Part shown: piece after piece, positions 1-12,900 of the stretch
How positions within the stretch are numbered: the first letter of the stretch is position 1
How the letters are laid out: each line of letters opens with the position of its first letter
Assembly (NCBI GenBank): GCA_947568835.1
Contig: OX387604.1
Coordinates: 12,429,076-12,493,075 of the forward strand
Direction: 5' to 3'
DNA length: 64,000 nucleotides
DNA from: Protonemura montana
Lineage: Eukaryota; Arthropoda; Insecta; Plecoptera; Nemouridae
Program-made: the position numbers and the translations under genes
The notes under the pieces: generated by a model
Told to the model about the DNA's origin: nothing
What the model saw: only the letters and a program-made list of their open reading frames with translations
Databases searched by the model: none

Positions 1-1839
1 GAAGTGGATAGGCACTAGTTATTTATTGCAGAACACATGTGTAACCTTGGAAGATTGCTAGCCAGCAGGGGATCATAAATGAAAGAGTGTACTATGTTGG
101 AGCATATCTAGCGTGATTTGCGTGAAAGATTTCTTACTCTAAGTTGTGTCCCCCTCGACCAGCAGTTGTCGAAGGTCCACTTTATTCACAAATAGCTGTG
201 ACTTGCTGAACGATGGTGGTTACCCTTGTGCATTGATAAATGAAAGCTGCAGCCGAAGCTCGATAACATTAGGAATTTAAATTATTATCGGTATTTAAAA
301 TGCAAACAAACAAACAAATAAGTAAAATATATATATTCGGTGATTACTTCTTTTTGTGATTGCTGATACTCATTATTGTGTGCTGATAAGAATGGTCACA
401 CTTTTCCCACCAATAATTGTGGCTGGACTGCAGAACAATTTATTTATCTATAATATATATATTATATAGTAAATATAACTGGTACCTTTATCTTTCTAGA
501 ATTCAACACACACATTTGTATTTGGCAGTTTAGGGGATCGATTGTTTTATGAATTTGTTCGTTCCCTTTTTAATGCAAATATTTTCAGTGTAATTTGTCC
601 TTAAAGTCTTTATTTACAGCATCAAGTTTTAAACATAGAAAACAAGCAACTAGATTTTATTTTATTGATTTTTTACTTGCAACTTTTTGCATTTTTCTGT
701 TATGATATTGTGATTTTTTACAAAACACTACACTTTCAAACCATACTTGTCGTGTTGAATGGCCAAATAATGTTACGTACCTACCTACCCTGCACAGCTG
801 AGCTGCACGTTCATATTTAAGGTGTAAACTAGTTACATGTATGAGTTGTTTGTATGTCAATGTCAATTTAATTTTGTTGATGAATTCTTTATCACTGTCA
901 CTTAATGCTGTATCGTCGAGCTAATATTTGTTGTGTTACGCACATTGGAAAGCGCAGAGCACATGCCAGTGGTGAATGCACCTATTTATGTTGCCAATTA
1001 GCACAAGAGCACAAAAATAATCACGGGACTCTGGGCTTTGTCTTTCATTGCAAATAAAAGAGTGAATGTGGAAATATTGAAGTTTTCAAACAATATATAC
1101 TAATATCTGATAGTCAATCTTGCTTTTAAAAATTGTTTTAAATTTTCCATCAGTTTCCACTCGAGAAGTCGACTTACTGCATTTATGTTGGTCTCAGTAT
1201 AATATCACGATAGCTACTCAACATGCCGTGGCAAGAACCAAACTGAGTGGGTTGAGTGAATGTTGACATGCACAAAACATTTTATAATTCATTGCTTTGG
1301 AACAATCAAATTATGAAATTAGTGTAGGCCTATATTTTTATGGATATTTGACAATATTTTTGTGAATCTGAAGTAGGTACTGCATAGTTACTATTATTAT
1401 ATCCATGAGGCCGTAATGCATGTAGGAGTTTAAGTATAATCGGTTTCTGTTGGAAAGCAAAGTCGAATCCAGTTGGGTACAAAGACCATGTATTAATTTT
1501 GTTTCTGATGTTTGTTTTGATGAGTCTGAAATGAATTGCTCGTCTGCGTACTGTACCTGTACTACTTTTATCTTTTAATATCCTGGCTATTACCTACTAT
1601 TATTATTATTTTCATTATTTTAATTGTACTATTTTATTCAGTCGTATTTATTCTCTGTATCCAAAATCAAAATGTCAAACTAATATCCCAAGTAAATGTC
1701 ATTTTTATAATTCCGGCATTATTTCCTTTCTTCAAAATCAACGCTTACACAATTATTACGTGCTAGCAGAAATATTCTGCTGGTGTTTTAATCCTGTTAT
1801 AAACACAAACTTCCTTAACCTTTCTTTCTCGTTGTTTTG

Positions 1840-2024
1840 TCATACTCCGTCTGTGCTTTTTGATCTGCCTCGGCCAGCCAATTGGCAGTTATTGCTACAG
1901 GGTCCACAATCTTCGAGTTGCTGGACAAATTTAGGGAGTCGGGGAAGTATGATAGATGACAAGATGCGATGCATTTTGGATCTTTTGCCATTGGAGAAAA
2001 ATTCAGTTGAGCTTTCATTCATAA
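1840..2024 (-). other. Open stretch behind a good acceptor; possible extra 3' exon or unrelated short ORF
   Basis: On the minus strand, a pyrimidine-rich stretch ending CTTTCAG at 2025 is followed by a segment open in two frames. One frame would join in phase to a donor at the end of the protease LDLa exon and runs to a stop at 1840, with cysteines but no LDLa pattern. The other starts MKAQLNFSP, gives 67 residues and stops at 1815. I recognise neither. The rest of 1-2690 shows only AT-rich noncoding sequence, with possible AATAAA signals for the minus strand near 2330-2345. Confidence 0.2.
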
Positions 2025-2691
2025 TACTGAAAGTCATAAGATGATAAAAATACATGTCTTCACTTAGCATTCAGAGCCCTGATAGGAAATAGTTTTTGGA
2101 AAACTAATGGGCTTAAATACTCCAAGCTCATGATGTGGTTATAAATTACAGTGAATGGATGTGAACATTTGCGCATCTCCAAATCCCCTTATCCGAGGTA
2201 CAACATTTTTGACCAGATTTGGCATTTTACTCGAGTGCCAAAATCTTAAATTGGACATGATTCAGATTATTGGGGAATCGTTAATGTATAAGTTGGGACC
2301 AAGAATGTTTGGATTGTATCTTTTTAAGTTTTTATTGTGGATTTTTATTTTTATGAGTGCTGCATTGATTGCCAATATCCCTTTGTATGCTATAATGGCT
2401 AAATAACACAAAAATGCACTGTATGTACAGGTAGGTACCAACTGGCACAGTTATCTTAACAATCACTTATTTCTCTATTTCAATACCATATCAAATACAT
2501 CCTTTTTTAAGTGAAGATAAATTAAATATAAAAAAGAAACAGGACATAATTTCGATATGAAGATCAAAATATGGAATGTGTTTAATTAATTAAACACAAG
2601 TGAATACTAACATTGAAAATTACCGTGATAGCTTTCTTCGTCGTTTATATTGAAAATCACAGAACAATGATTATGTCATCTGCAATGAGTG

Positions 2692-3956
2692 TCACCAACA
2701 GTCTTTTTCATCGCTACCGTCTGAACATTCCATATACCCGTTACACACTCTACTTCTGGGCAAGCACTCTCCTAGCGGACATCTGTGACCTTTACACGCT
2801 GCTTTCGACTCTCTTAGCTGCATCAGGAGATTCATTGAAGTCCGTATCCACACGACATATTTGGCCACTTTCGTGTAAACGCCGGGGCGATTTGCTCTGG
2901 CACAACCGTACCCGTTGCTTGTTACACCGTAGAGAGACCAGTGTCCATCGGCTTCTTGACACATGAGAGGACCTCCTGAATCACCGAGACATGCGTCACG
3001 GCCCCCGCGGTCAAATCCGGCACAGAACATGTTGTCAGTGACTCTGTACAAAGGCAGGAACAACGTCCTCTTGCGGCATTCACCAGTCGAGATGATCGGC
3101 AGTTGCACTTCTTGGAGAGTATCAGCTACAAACCAGAAATAATTGATCGTGAATTTACTTTCTGGGAAGTGAAAAGAGTCATTTCATGTGCTCATGGATT
3201 TCTGGAATGCTCATGGAATGCTTACGGAATATCCTGCCGACTTCGAAGAGCTGACCCCAACCGACCACAGTGCATAACTTTCCATCTTTTAACACGCTGT
3301 TCGGTTGCGGCAAACAAATAGGCCGCACATAGTCGCTGAAAGCGACTGGTTCCTTCATTCGTAGTAAAGATATGTCGTTGATAAACCCTGAGTCCACATA
3401 GCGTGGATGGAGAATTATGTTAGAGATCGGTCGGAGTTGTTCGTATGGGGATGGAAAGTTCGTTCCTCTTCGAAGTGTGCCCAGTCGTGCCACCCAATAG
3501 TCATCCAACGCACTAGAAAATAAGATGAATTTTAGCAGAAAACCAGGAAAAAACCTCGTCAGTTTCATTCTAGGCCCAGTTATCCAGAACAGCTGATAAG
3601 AAGGAAAAATCTTAAGGGTCCCATATTCTTCTGGTCTGGGGGCCAGCCAGAAGCCACCATCTGTATATTATAATGCATAGCCTCAGTTTTTATTTTTACT
3701 TACTACTTTTGCAATCTATTCAAGTCATATATAGACAATTATACCAATTAGACAATTATGCTTTAATTTATATCTCTACGATAAGGATTTTGAAGCCAGC
3801 ACTTACTGATAGAAGCAATGTCCTGCAGAAACCAGCCACTGCTCGGAGATTAGAGTAGCCCCACACTGGAATTCGCCCTCTTTATATAGGGCCGCTTGCC
3901 AAGGCCAGGACCCTGGCCCTGAATTTCCACCACCCACAATCCTGGAACGCCGAGAT
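2692..3956 (-). other. ndl: Catalytic S1 protease domain plus closing LDLa (last three exons)
   Basis: Exon 3956-3807 carries the activation site and the histidine loop (SAGHC rather than the common SAAHC). Exon 3512-3226 carries the aspartate. Exon 3125-2692 carries the Asp189-equivalent, the serine loop GDSGGP, the closing helix and a six-cysteine LDLa ending DEKDC. The catalytic residues therefore sit on three exons. Directly after DEKDC the reading frame meets TGG TGA; a weak GTGACA donor overlaps this stop. Whether the protein stops here or is spliced onward cannot be settled from sequence alone. Confidence 0.85.
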
Positions 3957-6900
3957 CTGGTTACAAACAACAGTGCTTAACATGACGTGCAACAAGGGAC
4001 TAACCGAAATAGACGAACTTTTCTTGCAAATCAAGCTTCCATGAGAATTGGAGAAAACGATGATTATTTTAATGAATTATATAGATAATGTACTGCCTTA
4101 CCTCGCCCATTGGCTGACTGCTTGAGGTCGAATTCCACATTCTAAATCTCGGCACTTGACATGGACCACCTCTTTTTGAGCACAGGGAGACTCGTGGAAT
4201 GTTAAACTTGATCTACAATGACAAACAATAATCAGGGCTGTGGGTTCTGGCAGAACAATAATATTCCTACACTTCACTTAATGTTTACTCTATCTACGTT
4301 GTGAGAGGGGGGGGGGGGGGGGGGAGGGAAAGGGGTTATTTGGGTATTGTGGTATGAGACTACTAAATGATTGTAGTATGGTCATGTACTTGGTTGCAGA
4401 TGTGGTAGTATGATTGTTACGATCTGCTTCTAATCAACATTTAGAATCTCGTCCACATACCTCGCTGTAGATGCATTTGTGTCCTCGGGCGAGTAGCTCA
4501 GTTCATAATAGAGGGAATCGTCGTCAGATCTACCTGTCGCATCCACCATTCTTTCGACTCGATCAAAATCACTGGAAAACAACTGTCTGGTAAGTAATAC
4601 TTATCTACAGTCAGCCTGGAATTTATAGAGCCGAGATGTGGTAAAATATAATAACGATATCGTCTCAGACAGGCATTTCTGCCAGCAAAGAATGAATGTG
4701 CTAAGAGTCTGTAGAGTAAAATAAATTGCAGTAGTTTCACTTTCTAATGCCTCCATCTAATGAATGCCAGACCCGAAATGATCAAAGAAAGCGTTAGAAT
4801 TTAAAACAAAAGTTGAAAAACTTTTTTAAGACTGAAGTTCATTGCTTACCTAAAGGTCATTGCTTTGCAAACGGCCTTCCCCAAATCTTTCACCTCCCAT
4901 GTAGTGTGCGAGTCCGAAACGACGCTGTTAAAATTTTGCAGGCATAATTTGCCCCATTTTCCTTGTTTCCTGACCATGAGATAACCCTCCTGGTGGTACG
5001 GGAAATCAGTAGCATTGCTGAGTGTGGGAGCAATCGTGACGCATTGCTTTTCATCGTCTCCGTAAGGGCAATCGCGATTCCCGTCGCACAGTTTGTTCCG
5101 ATCGATGCACATCTGGGAGTTGGGGCAAACGAACTGTCCAGGAGAACACCATTCTAAAATAGGTATAAAGCTCATCAAGTTTTTTCTAAAACATGGTACA
5201 GGTCAGCAGATAGTTCCAATCAAAAATTATGAGCGATGTAATTTATGTGACGATAACTGAATTTCAAAAAAATCAAATTAATTCCCTGTTAATTTTTCGG
5301 CATCTCTTTTGTAAAACATATTTATTTATTTTTGTTAAATAATGTTATGCATTTCGTATTTTCTTCGTGCTGAGATGCCGCATGACCGATCCTTGCAAGC
5401 AGCTGAATTCATTGTCAAACTCAACTCACCACAGTTATTTTCATCCGTAAAGTCCCAGCAGTCGACCACTCCATCACAGAGTTTTCTGGTCAGGTACTGC
5501 GCTTTTAAATAATCGGCACAAGTGCAGTCTTTTTCGTCAGCTCCGTCCGAACAGTCCACCAGCTGATTGCATCTGGACTGCAATGCTACACATTCGTTGT
5601 TGCCGCAAATGATTCCGGTGCATTCTGGAAGAAGCAAAAAGTACACTATTGTCGCTGCTCATTAAACAGTGGGTTTACGGGTACTGACTTAGCGGGAAAT
5701 CGAACCCAAATCCAAATTCAAACCCGAATATTTTAGATTTGGAATTTTTTTAGTTCCAATTGGAATTTGAATGTTTTTTTTTAATACTCTTGTTTGGCAC
5801 ATGCAATTTTTGCACTTGCTTTGATTGATGGGCAATTAGGGTCTTGTGCCTTGGGATCCGTCTAATTGGGTTATTTCTAGTGCTGCCTCCTCACTATAGC
5901 TATATCTGGAGTCTTCGCATTTTCATGTACTACGTACACTAAATCAATTAATTCTCTGTCCCCAAACACTGACGCTGACCGATGTCAAAGTCCCCCCCCC
6001 CCCCCCCCCCCCGCTCTTCCTGCCCCCCCCCCCCCCCCCCCCCCCCCCCTACACACTCTCACCGTCCCACCCAGACCCGTTCCGTCAATTACTTTCTGGC
6101 GGCACGTAAGTGCCAGTAAAAAACATTATTTTATAGTATTCTGAGACGTCATGCATGCAAAAATGAACTACTGCTCACAGTCGTTGCAGTTATTTGTACA
6201 AAAATATCTCTTGAAGTCTGAAACTGAACCCGTCACTCGCAACCAGAATTTTCGCTAAGCCGTAACTTGAGCCAAAAATCCGACCCCCAACCAAAATTTG
6301 TCAACATGCCGAATCTGAACCCGGACATTTTTATTACAGTTTTTTTGGGGTGGGTTGAGGTGGGGGTGAATTCGCACAAAGAGCGAATTTATTTTGCCTT
6401 GGTTTGCTTAGTACGTTTTTCTGTTGTCACTTACCGGTCTGGTTTTTACTTAGTTCTGTTTTTATCCCGTCTTGAGTTACGTTCATATTAGTCAACTCAG
6501 CATCAGTGGCCTTCGTGTAGATCTTCGTGAGAATTGGTATTCCATTTTGATTTAGTGTAAAGTTCGGGCGTAATTTTTCACCTTGTTCCGATGAAATTTC
6601 CTTTGAGTTGCCTGGTAACCAAGTACTGTTAGCTTTGCTCCATTCTTTGTGGCTGGTAGTGTTCAGTTTGTCCTGTTTGTTGGATGTCATATTTATACTT
6701 CCTTCAGTTAGGTTGTTGCCTGCAATGTCGACATTTGCATTCTGGCTGTTGAATATTCCCGAACTAGTGTTTTTCACCACAGCACTTACGTGAACAGTTG
6801 CAAATTTGCTTATTGCATTAACAATAGCATCCTCTAATGGAAAGCTTAAATCTTTAAATGCATCGTAGTTCATGTCTTTATCGTTTTCTCGATGAGAAGG

Positions 6901-9900
6901 TTTGCTTATTTCAAGCGAACTAATAATTTTCTCCTGTATCGTTGGGCTGTGTTTTGTACTCTCTTTGTACGAACTGTGAAACGATTCCGTGAACCGATTT
7001 TCGTCTGAAGTTTGATTTATTCGATGGATATTATTATTAGGCAAACCTTTGGTAGTAGATGTGAAAGGTAAATGTGTAGTGAGCTTGCTGATATATTTTT
7101 CAGAACTTGAATTTCGTATGCCGATGGCTGAGTTCTGCATTCCGGGCGAAAAACTTTGGATTATTTTTGGGTAGTTTTGAAACAGTTTTGATGTGCCTGG
7201 ATCAGTTGCTTTGTTGTCACTGTTGGATGGTGATAAAAGGTAGTGTCCTGAAGTCCCGGATGGCTTCGTCTCCACAGTTCGGTCTTGCACTCTCGACGAC
7301 GCTGAGACAATCACTTTCGGTGTATTTTGAGTCGGCTCCGGCAATTCATGGTCGTCCTGTACCAATGGTTTACTCTTGTTAACCGATGTTTTATGCTGGT
7401 GGTGGACTTGCGACTCTTCTTCTTTGGCTGCACTCTCAATATCCGGTGTATTCAAATTTTGTTTATCCTGTAACTCTTCGTATGTGATACTATAATTCCT
7501 GTTAGATTTGCTGTTCTGTGACGATGTAATCTTAGTTCTGTAGTTTCTTACTATATCTTCAAGCGACATCCGAATCTCCGTGTCACCAGCCACTTGTTTA
7601 TCAGAAGCACCCTCTGTCACCTGACTTTTTGTCGCTGGACTGGGTGACTTCTGTAGACTCGAGCCCGAACTTGCAGTCGTATCGTTGAAGGAGCTCATTT
7701 TGGGATGTCTATTACTTTCACCCACATGTTTGGTAGAGTTCATCAGGAGTGGGAAATAAGTTACGGGATAAAAATTGGTTTCTGTAATTTTCGAAGCGAT
7801 ATAACTTAGATCGTGATTAGATTTCGTTGAGACTGGCAGGGTTGTGTTTTCTTTTCGCTGGTTTGAAGTTGGTTTTGCGCCTAACGACGTACTATTTCTT
7901 CGTTTGGGTGGCATGGTACTGATACGCACCGTACCATTGCTAGATGTGATTCTAACTGGACCCTTTGGTTTAGGCCTAGTGGTGGTTGCTGTCTTAGGCG
8001 GAAGAATATGATAAGCGTTGTGTGAGCCCACCCCATTGGACCTGTTCGGCACTATTTTGTTTTCTTGTCGGACGTTTATCTTTACGTAATGCGTTGTTTC
8101 ATTTCTCCTGTCGTCTTTATTGGTCTTGTCGCTAAACGACACGTGTACGCTCTTCCTGGTTACAACGTCTGACTGAGTTGACGAACTCAACGCAGGTCGC
8201 GTGGTCGTTGTTTTCGTTCTGTTTGACCTGATAGCTGTCGACTTTAAAGGAGTAGTAATTTTGCTTGTTTTCGTTGTTGTTATGGAGTAGATACTAGGTC
8301 GCTGATGCGCCTTCGGCGGGGTTTGGCGGGGAGGGCTTGTTGTCGATAGAGGCAATGCTTTGGTTGGAGCGGGGGTGGTGGTGCTGGAAGTTGTGGGGGT
8401 AGTGATCCTGATGGTCGTGGTGGTGGTGGTGGTGGTGGTGGTGGGAGCTGTGGTATCAAATTTTGGTCGGGGGCGTAAAGGTCTTCCGATACCTGAATTA
8501 GATTTTGGTGGTTTCAAAGTAGCCACAACGACTCCAATGTCTTTATCTTCAGTAACAACTGTTATCGCAGACTTTTCTTCGACTAGAAGCTCTGCGGGTA
8601 TGCCATCAACCGGAAGGGCTATCCCATGATTTTCAAACTCGTCTTCAGGCTCTGAGCGCACGGGAGTTGAGGTTTTTGGTGCCTTTGTCGTCGTTGATGA
8701 CACCACTTGTTTGGTAGTCTGCGGTTGAGAGAATTCGTTTGGTTTGTCATCTTTTCTCAGAAAATTACCTAAATTTGAAAATTGTTGCATGATTGGCAAT
8801 TCTGGCCAATTATACGAATCTGCGATGATTTTTCTTATCACTTCCGCCGCATTACTTTTCGAAATATTTCTCTCGTTTGCGTTTCCTTGCGAAGTCAATA
8901 ATGTTCCGGGTTTACCTGTACTTGAACTGTTATTCCTCGTGAAACTCACGCTTCCATTTACATCGGCAGTCAAGACACTCGTCGGCATGGCTTGATTTGC
9001 ATTACTAACTTGTAGATGGACGTGTGATAACTGATCGCTTGTCTGAGGCACCGGGGTGTGTTCGTGCAGATCCATATCCGGACGATGTGAAGCTATCGCG
9101 AAGTCCATAGGCACCATCGGTCGCCAGCCATCCTCTATGCTGCTGACTGTGTCCTGCGACGGTGCCGGTGCTGGTGCCAATGCCGGTTCCAGTCCCGGTG
9201 CAAGTGCCAATGCACTAGTCTCAACGTCCGCAGCACTCTTCACTGCAATACCGCTAAGCCGTTGATCAGAGTCTTTCGTATGCTTATCAAGCGTTATACC
9301 CTCTTTGCTTGGGTTCGTATCTCTCACCTGCGCGTCAACTATTTTGGTGCCATAATGTGGACGAATCTTAGAGCCAGCACTTAGATGTTGGTACCTATCT
9401 TTATAAGTATTCGTGGACAGCACAGCTGGATTCATGGGGTTATTTTGGCCTATTGGGCTCGCAGGGTTTAGTACCATAGCGTTTCCGCGGTCCCCTTGGC
9501 TAGGATCTGAGTAACGAATCTGCGTTCCTTTTCCAAGGTCTTGCTCAGGAGCGGGGAGGATAGGGCCCATTCGACGTAGCATCGAGTTTGGATCAAGATC
9601 CACGCCTCCGTCTTCCTCACTGTCAGTTGAAGAAGCATTCTTCGTCTCAACGTTGACACTCGCGTTATCAGATACATTGCGTTGTTCTGGAAGTACTGTT
9701 ACTCGCTGTCTGGGAGGGAATCGTGTTTGAAATGTTGCCTCGTCAGATATTGACGTGGAAATTGTACCATTCGAGAGAGATCGCACTGCTGAAGTATCGG
9801 GAAGCCCAGCGGGTTCAGAGTTTATTTTCTGATTTATTTTTGGCAGATCCGAAACAACTCCTCTTGAAATTTGATCCTTTTCTGCGGATGGTATGGAGCC

Positions 9901-12900
9901 ACCCTGCTTCGCAGCACTCTCTTCGGAATCAGTCACGTGTGTTCTTTTAGTAGATGCAGGTGGTAATTTGGTAGTAGACGATAATGTATTCGTTGTGCTC
10001 TCATGTTTTTGTAAGCCCAGTCTTTCGGTTTTTGCACCACTTACTTGGAACAACGCTTGATCTTTTTCTTGAATAATCTGAGTGGGTAATGGCTCGAGCA
10101 CCAACAGGGTTTGCGTGGAGCCCGACTCAACGCCGGCCGAACTGTTTGTTACAATTTCATCTCTTTGAGGGTAAGATCTTTCCTCTGATTCACGTTCATC
10201 CACTTTTGTGTTTTCCTCCCGAATAACCGTTACAGCGTTGGATTGAGTTGATTCTTCGTGAATACTTCCACTTTGATGCCTTTCAAAATTTGAGGACTTT
10301 GTGAAATTTTCATCATTTTCTTCCCTTCCCTTTACCTCCATGACTTCTCCTACGATGAATAAATCATCCACGGTCACGTTTTTGCCTTCAGCCCCTGCTG
10401 TACCCGACGATTGCTGACTATTTTCAGCAAATATTGCTGAATCAACATCAGTTTGATTTTCGGCCGAATCGTTTCCCTTACTGAGTTCTACACCCAATAC
10501 ATTAAAAGAGCCTTCTATTATAGGTAAATCTTCAACGGGTTCTGTTTCCGACGCGTTCAACTTTTTGAGGTGTACTGTGTGTGGAGCACTTAAATTATGG
10601 CTGCTTGATACTTTGCGGAGTACTCCATTTCGTATTTCTAAGGACCTATCGTCCTTAATTAACTTTTGCTGCTTGGTGTTGTTTCTGTTGCTGGCTGCGT
10701 CGATTCGCAGAGCTGCAACAAGAGATTATCCCATGTTAAGAAAATCAAGCGGAGGCGGCCTCAGTGCTCTCACGCAACATACGAGGCTACAAACCTATTA
10801 TCGAATATTAATTATTGCTAATTATCATAATTCCAGGCAGGACACGTACCACCCATGTAGACGGCGAGTCCTGCGATTGCTAATACTGCAACGATGACTA
10901 GAAACACGACGACCGCCAAAAGAACTCCGCAGAGCCTGTTTTTGTTCTCTCCTTGATAATATGCTGGACTATTTGGATCTCGCCACAACATCCAAGACGA
11001 AGAGCCGCTTCCGTGCGACGGGTTGAACGACTGCAGAGAATCACTCAAACACTGTAACAAAGGTAATCGAAGTCAGGCTCAACTCAACACATCGATTCAA
11101 ATTTCAACCATTTCCCAATCATGTCTGCCATTTTTGTGCGGTGAAGCATCGTCGTTGAACTATATTTGCATTCGTTTCGAACGTGAATTCTAATTTTTTC
11201 TCTTTTTTCTCTCTTTCATATTGTAATACTACTTGCGGTTTCTCATCGGCTGCGGTTTGCGTAGCGAATGGGCGCATTGTTTCGCAATGTTTTCCCGCAC
11301 TTAAACGTGCTAAACAAATTTCAATGGCAGTCAATAAGCCAATAATGTCCAATGATGAGTGTCAGACCCTCCGCATGCTTAGTATGCAATATGTGTCATG
11401 GCCGCGGCCGCGGCTGTAAAGTCATTTGGTTTCAGAATAGCTAGCTAAAATCTTGAGCGTTGACGTTTGATATTCGTGGATGTATGAATAGAAACAAATG
11501 AAGCAGGCAGAAAATTTGGGTTCGAATGTGCGAGGCTTTCCTTATTTTCGAATGAAGATGGTATATGGCTACATGTCACGTAGCCGCCACTACGTGGGAC
11601 CCCTTGAAAAATTGTGTATGAAAAGCTAACGCAAGACAAATAAAAATAATATTAAAAAAAAAAAACATAAACATAGAGGAAGACTTACTTTAAGTGATAG
11701 AATTTCGCATTTTTTATTTGAAGGTTGTTTGTATAGCTCGCGAGATGAGCCTCTATAAGCAATCGCTAATCAAACAAAGTGTAATTAATTATTCAAAGTC
11801 AAGTGTCTACCTGGAGTATTATTTCCTACATCTAACAAAGAGACTAAGATAGTAAGCAATATGAAATAATGAAACCCCTGAAGACAGTTTTCAAAGTATG
11901 ATGCGGACATCAGGTGGTAGCATCTTTGACTCCTTATGCCTGCTTACGCAGAAACTTTAGTTTCCAGGATTCAGAATCAAATGCCAACACATTTAATACA
12001 TTTCCAAATGCAAGAAGAAAAAATGTACGCTCAAACATTAATTTGCATCTGTCTTAAATTAAAACAAATTAAGCAAAATAATGCTCCAAAATTGTTGCAT
12101 GCAAATGTACATCGAAAGTTACGTTGGCATTGCACGTTATTTAACCAGCTATACACTTTTCTGTAACTGTTTATTTTTCATAAAAATTACTCTTGCAAGC
12201 AAGTTATTTAACTATATAGTATAACAATACTTCCGTAAGCCATGAAAAAAGATAGGTAGAGGTCTGGTATCGCAATTAGCGGCAGCAATCTGGCGAAGCC
12301 GCGTGCTCGCATGGTGTGATGAGTTCGCGCGTGCGCTTGTACAAGTATTCACTTCCTTCCGGTTCGGCACGTGGAAAAATGCGATCATTAATTTTATAAT
12401 GCACCACTGTTGTTTGGCGCCTAGACGCGAAGAGCCACCAACCTATCTTGGACGGTAATTAAAAATCTGACGGTAATGATCTTGAGATCACTATGCACAT
12501 TTCTAATGAGATCTAACTGAATCGTGTGTCCGTTTGGGCAAATAAAATTTTCTTTGATTTTTTTTAGCATGTAGCATAAGTGTGGGAGTTCACGCTATTT
12601 TCAATGCTAACGTTTATAATATGATGATAGTCAGAAACTTACTTTCATTGTACGGGCCAGAACGGCCAAGAATGTTGAAGATTTCAGAGACTTAACAACC
12701 AATATCTGAGGATAAATATATCCCGCAGGGTCATCGTATCTCAAAGCGGTAGGTATACCGTTTTTTAACTAATTTCAAGAATGTGTATACTTAGCACATT
12801 ACTCAGATTATATTTTTCTGAGCTCACTGATGATTTAATCGAGCCCATAGTGATAGCCCTCGGCAGCATAATACCAGATACCAGATGATGCCACCGATGA

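Noticed and set aside
1536-2406. Plus-strand hydrophobic frames near the left edge
   Set aside because: T-rich sequence giving Phe/Ile/Leu strings; no splice or domain support.
8360-8629. Plus-strand frame with a long Val run
   Set aside because: Antisense of the poly-Thr tract in the protease stem.
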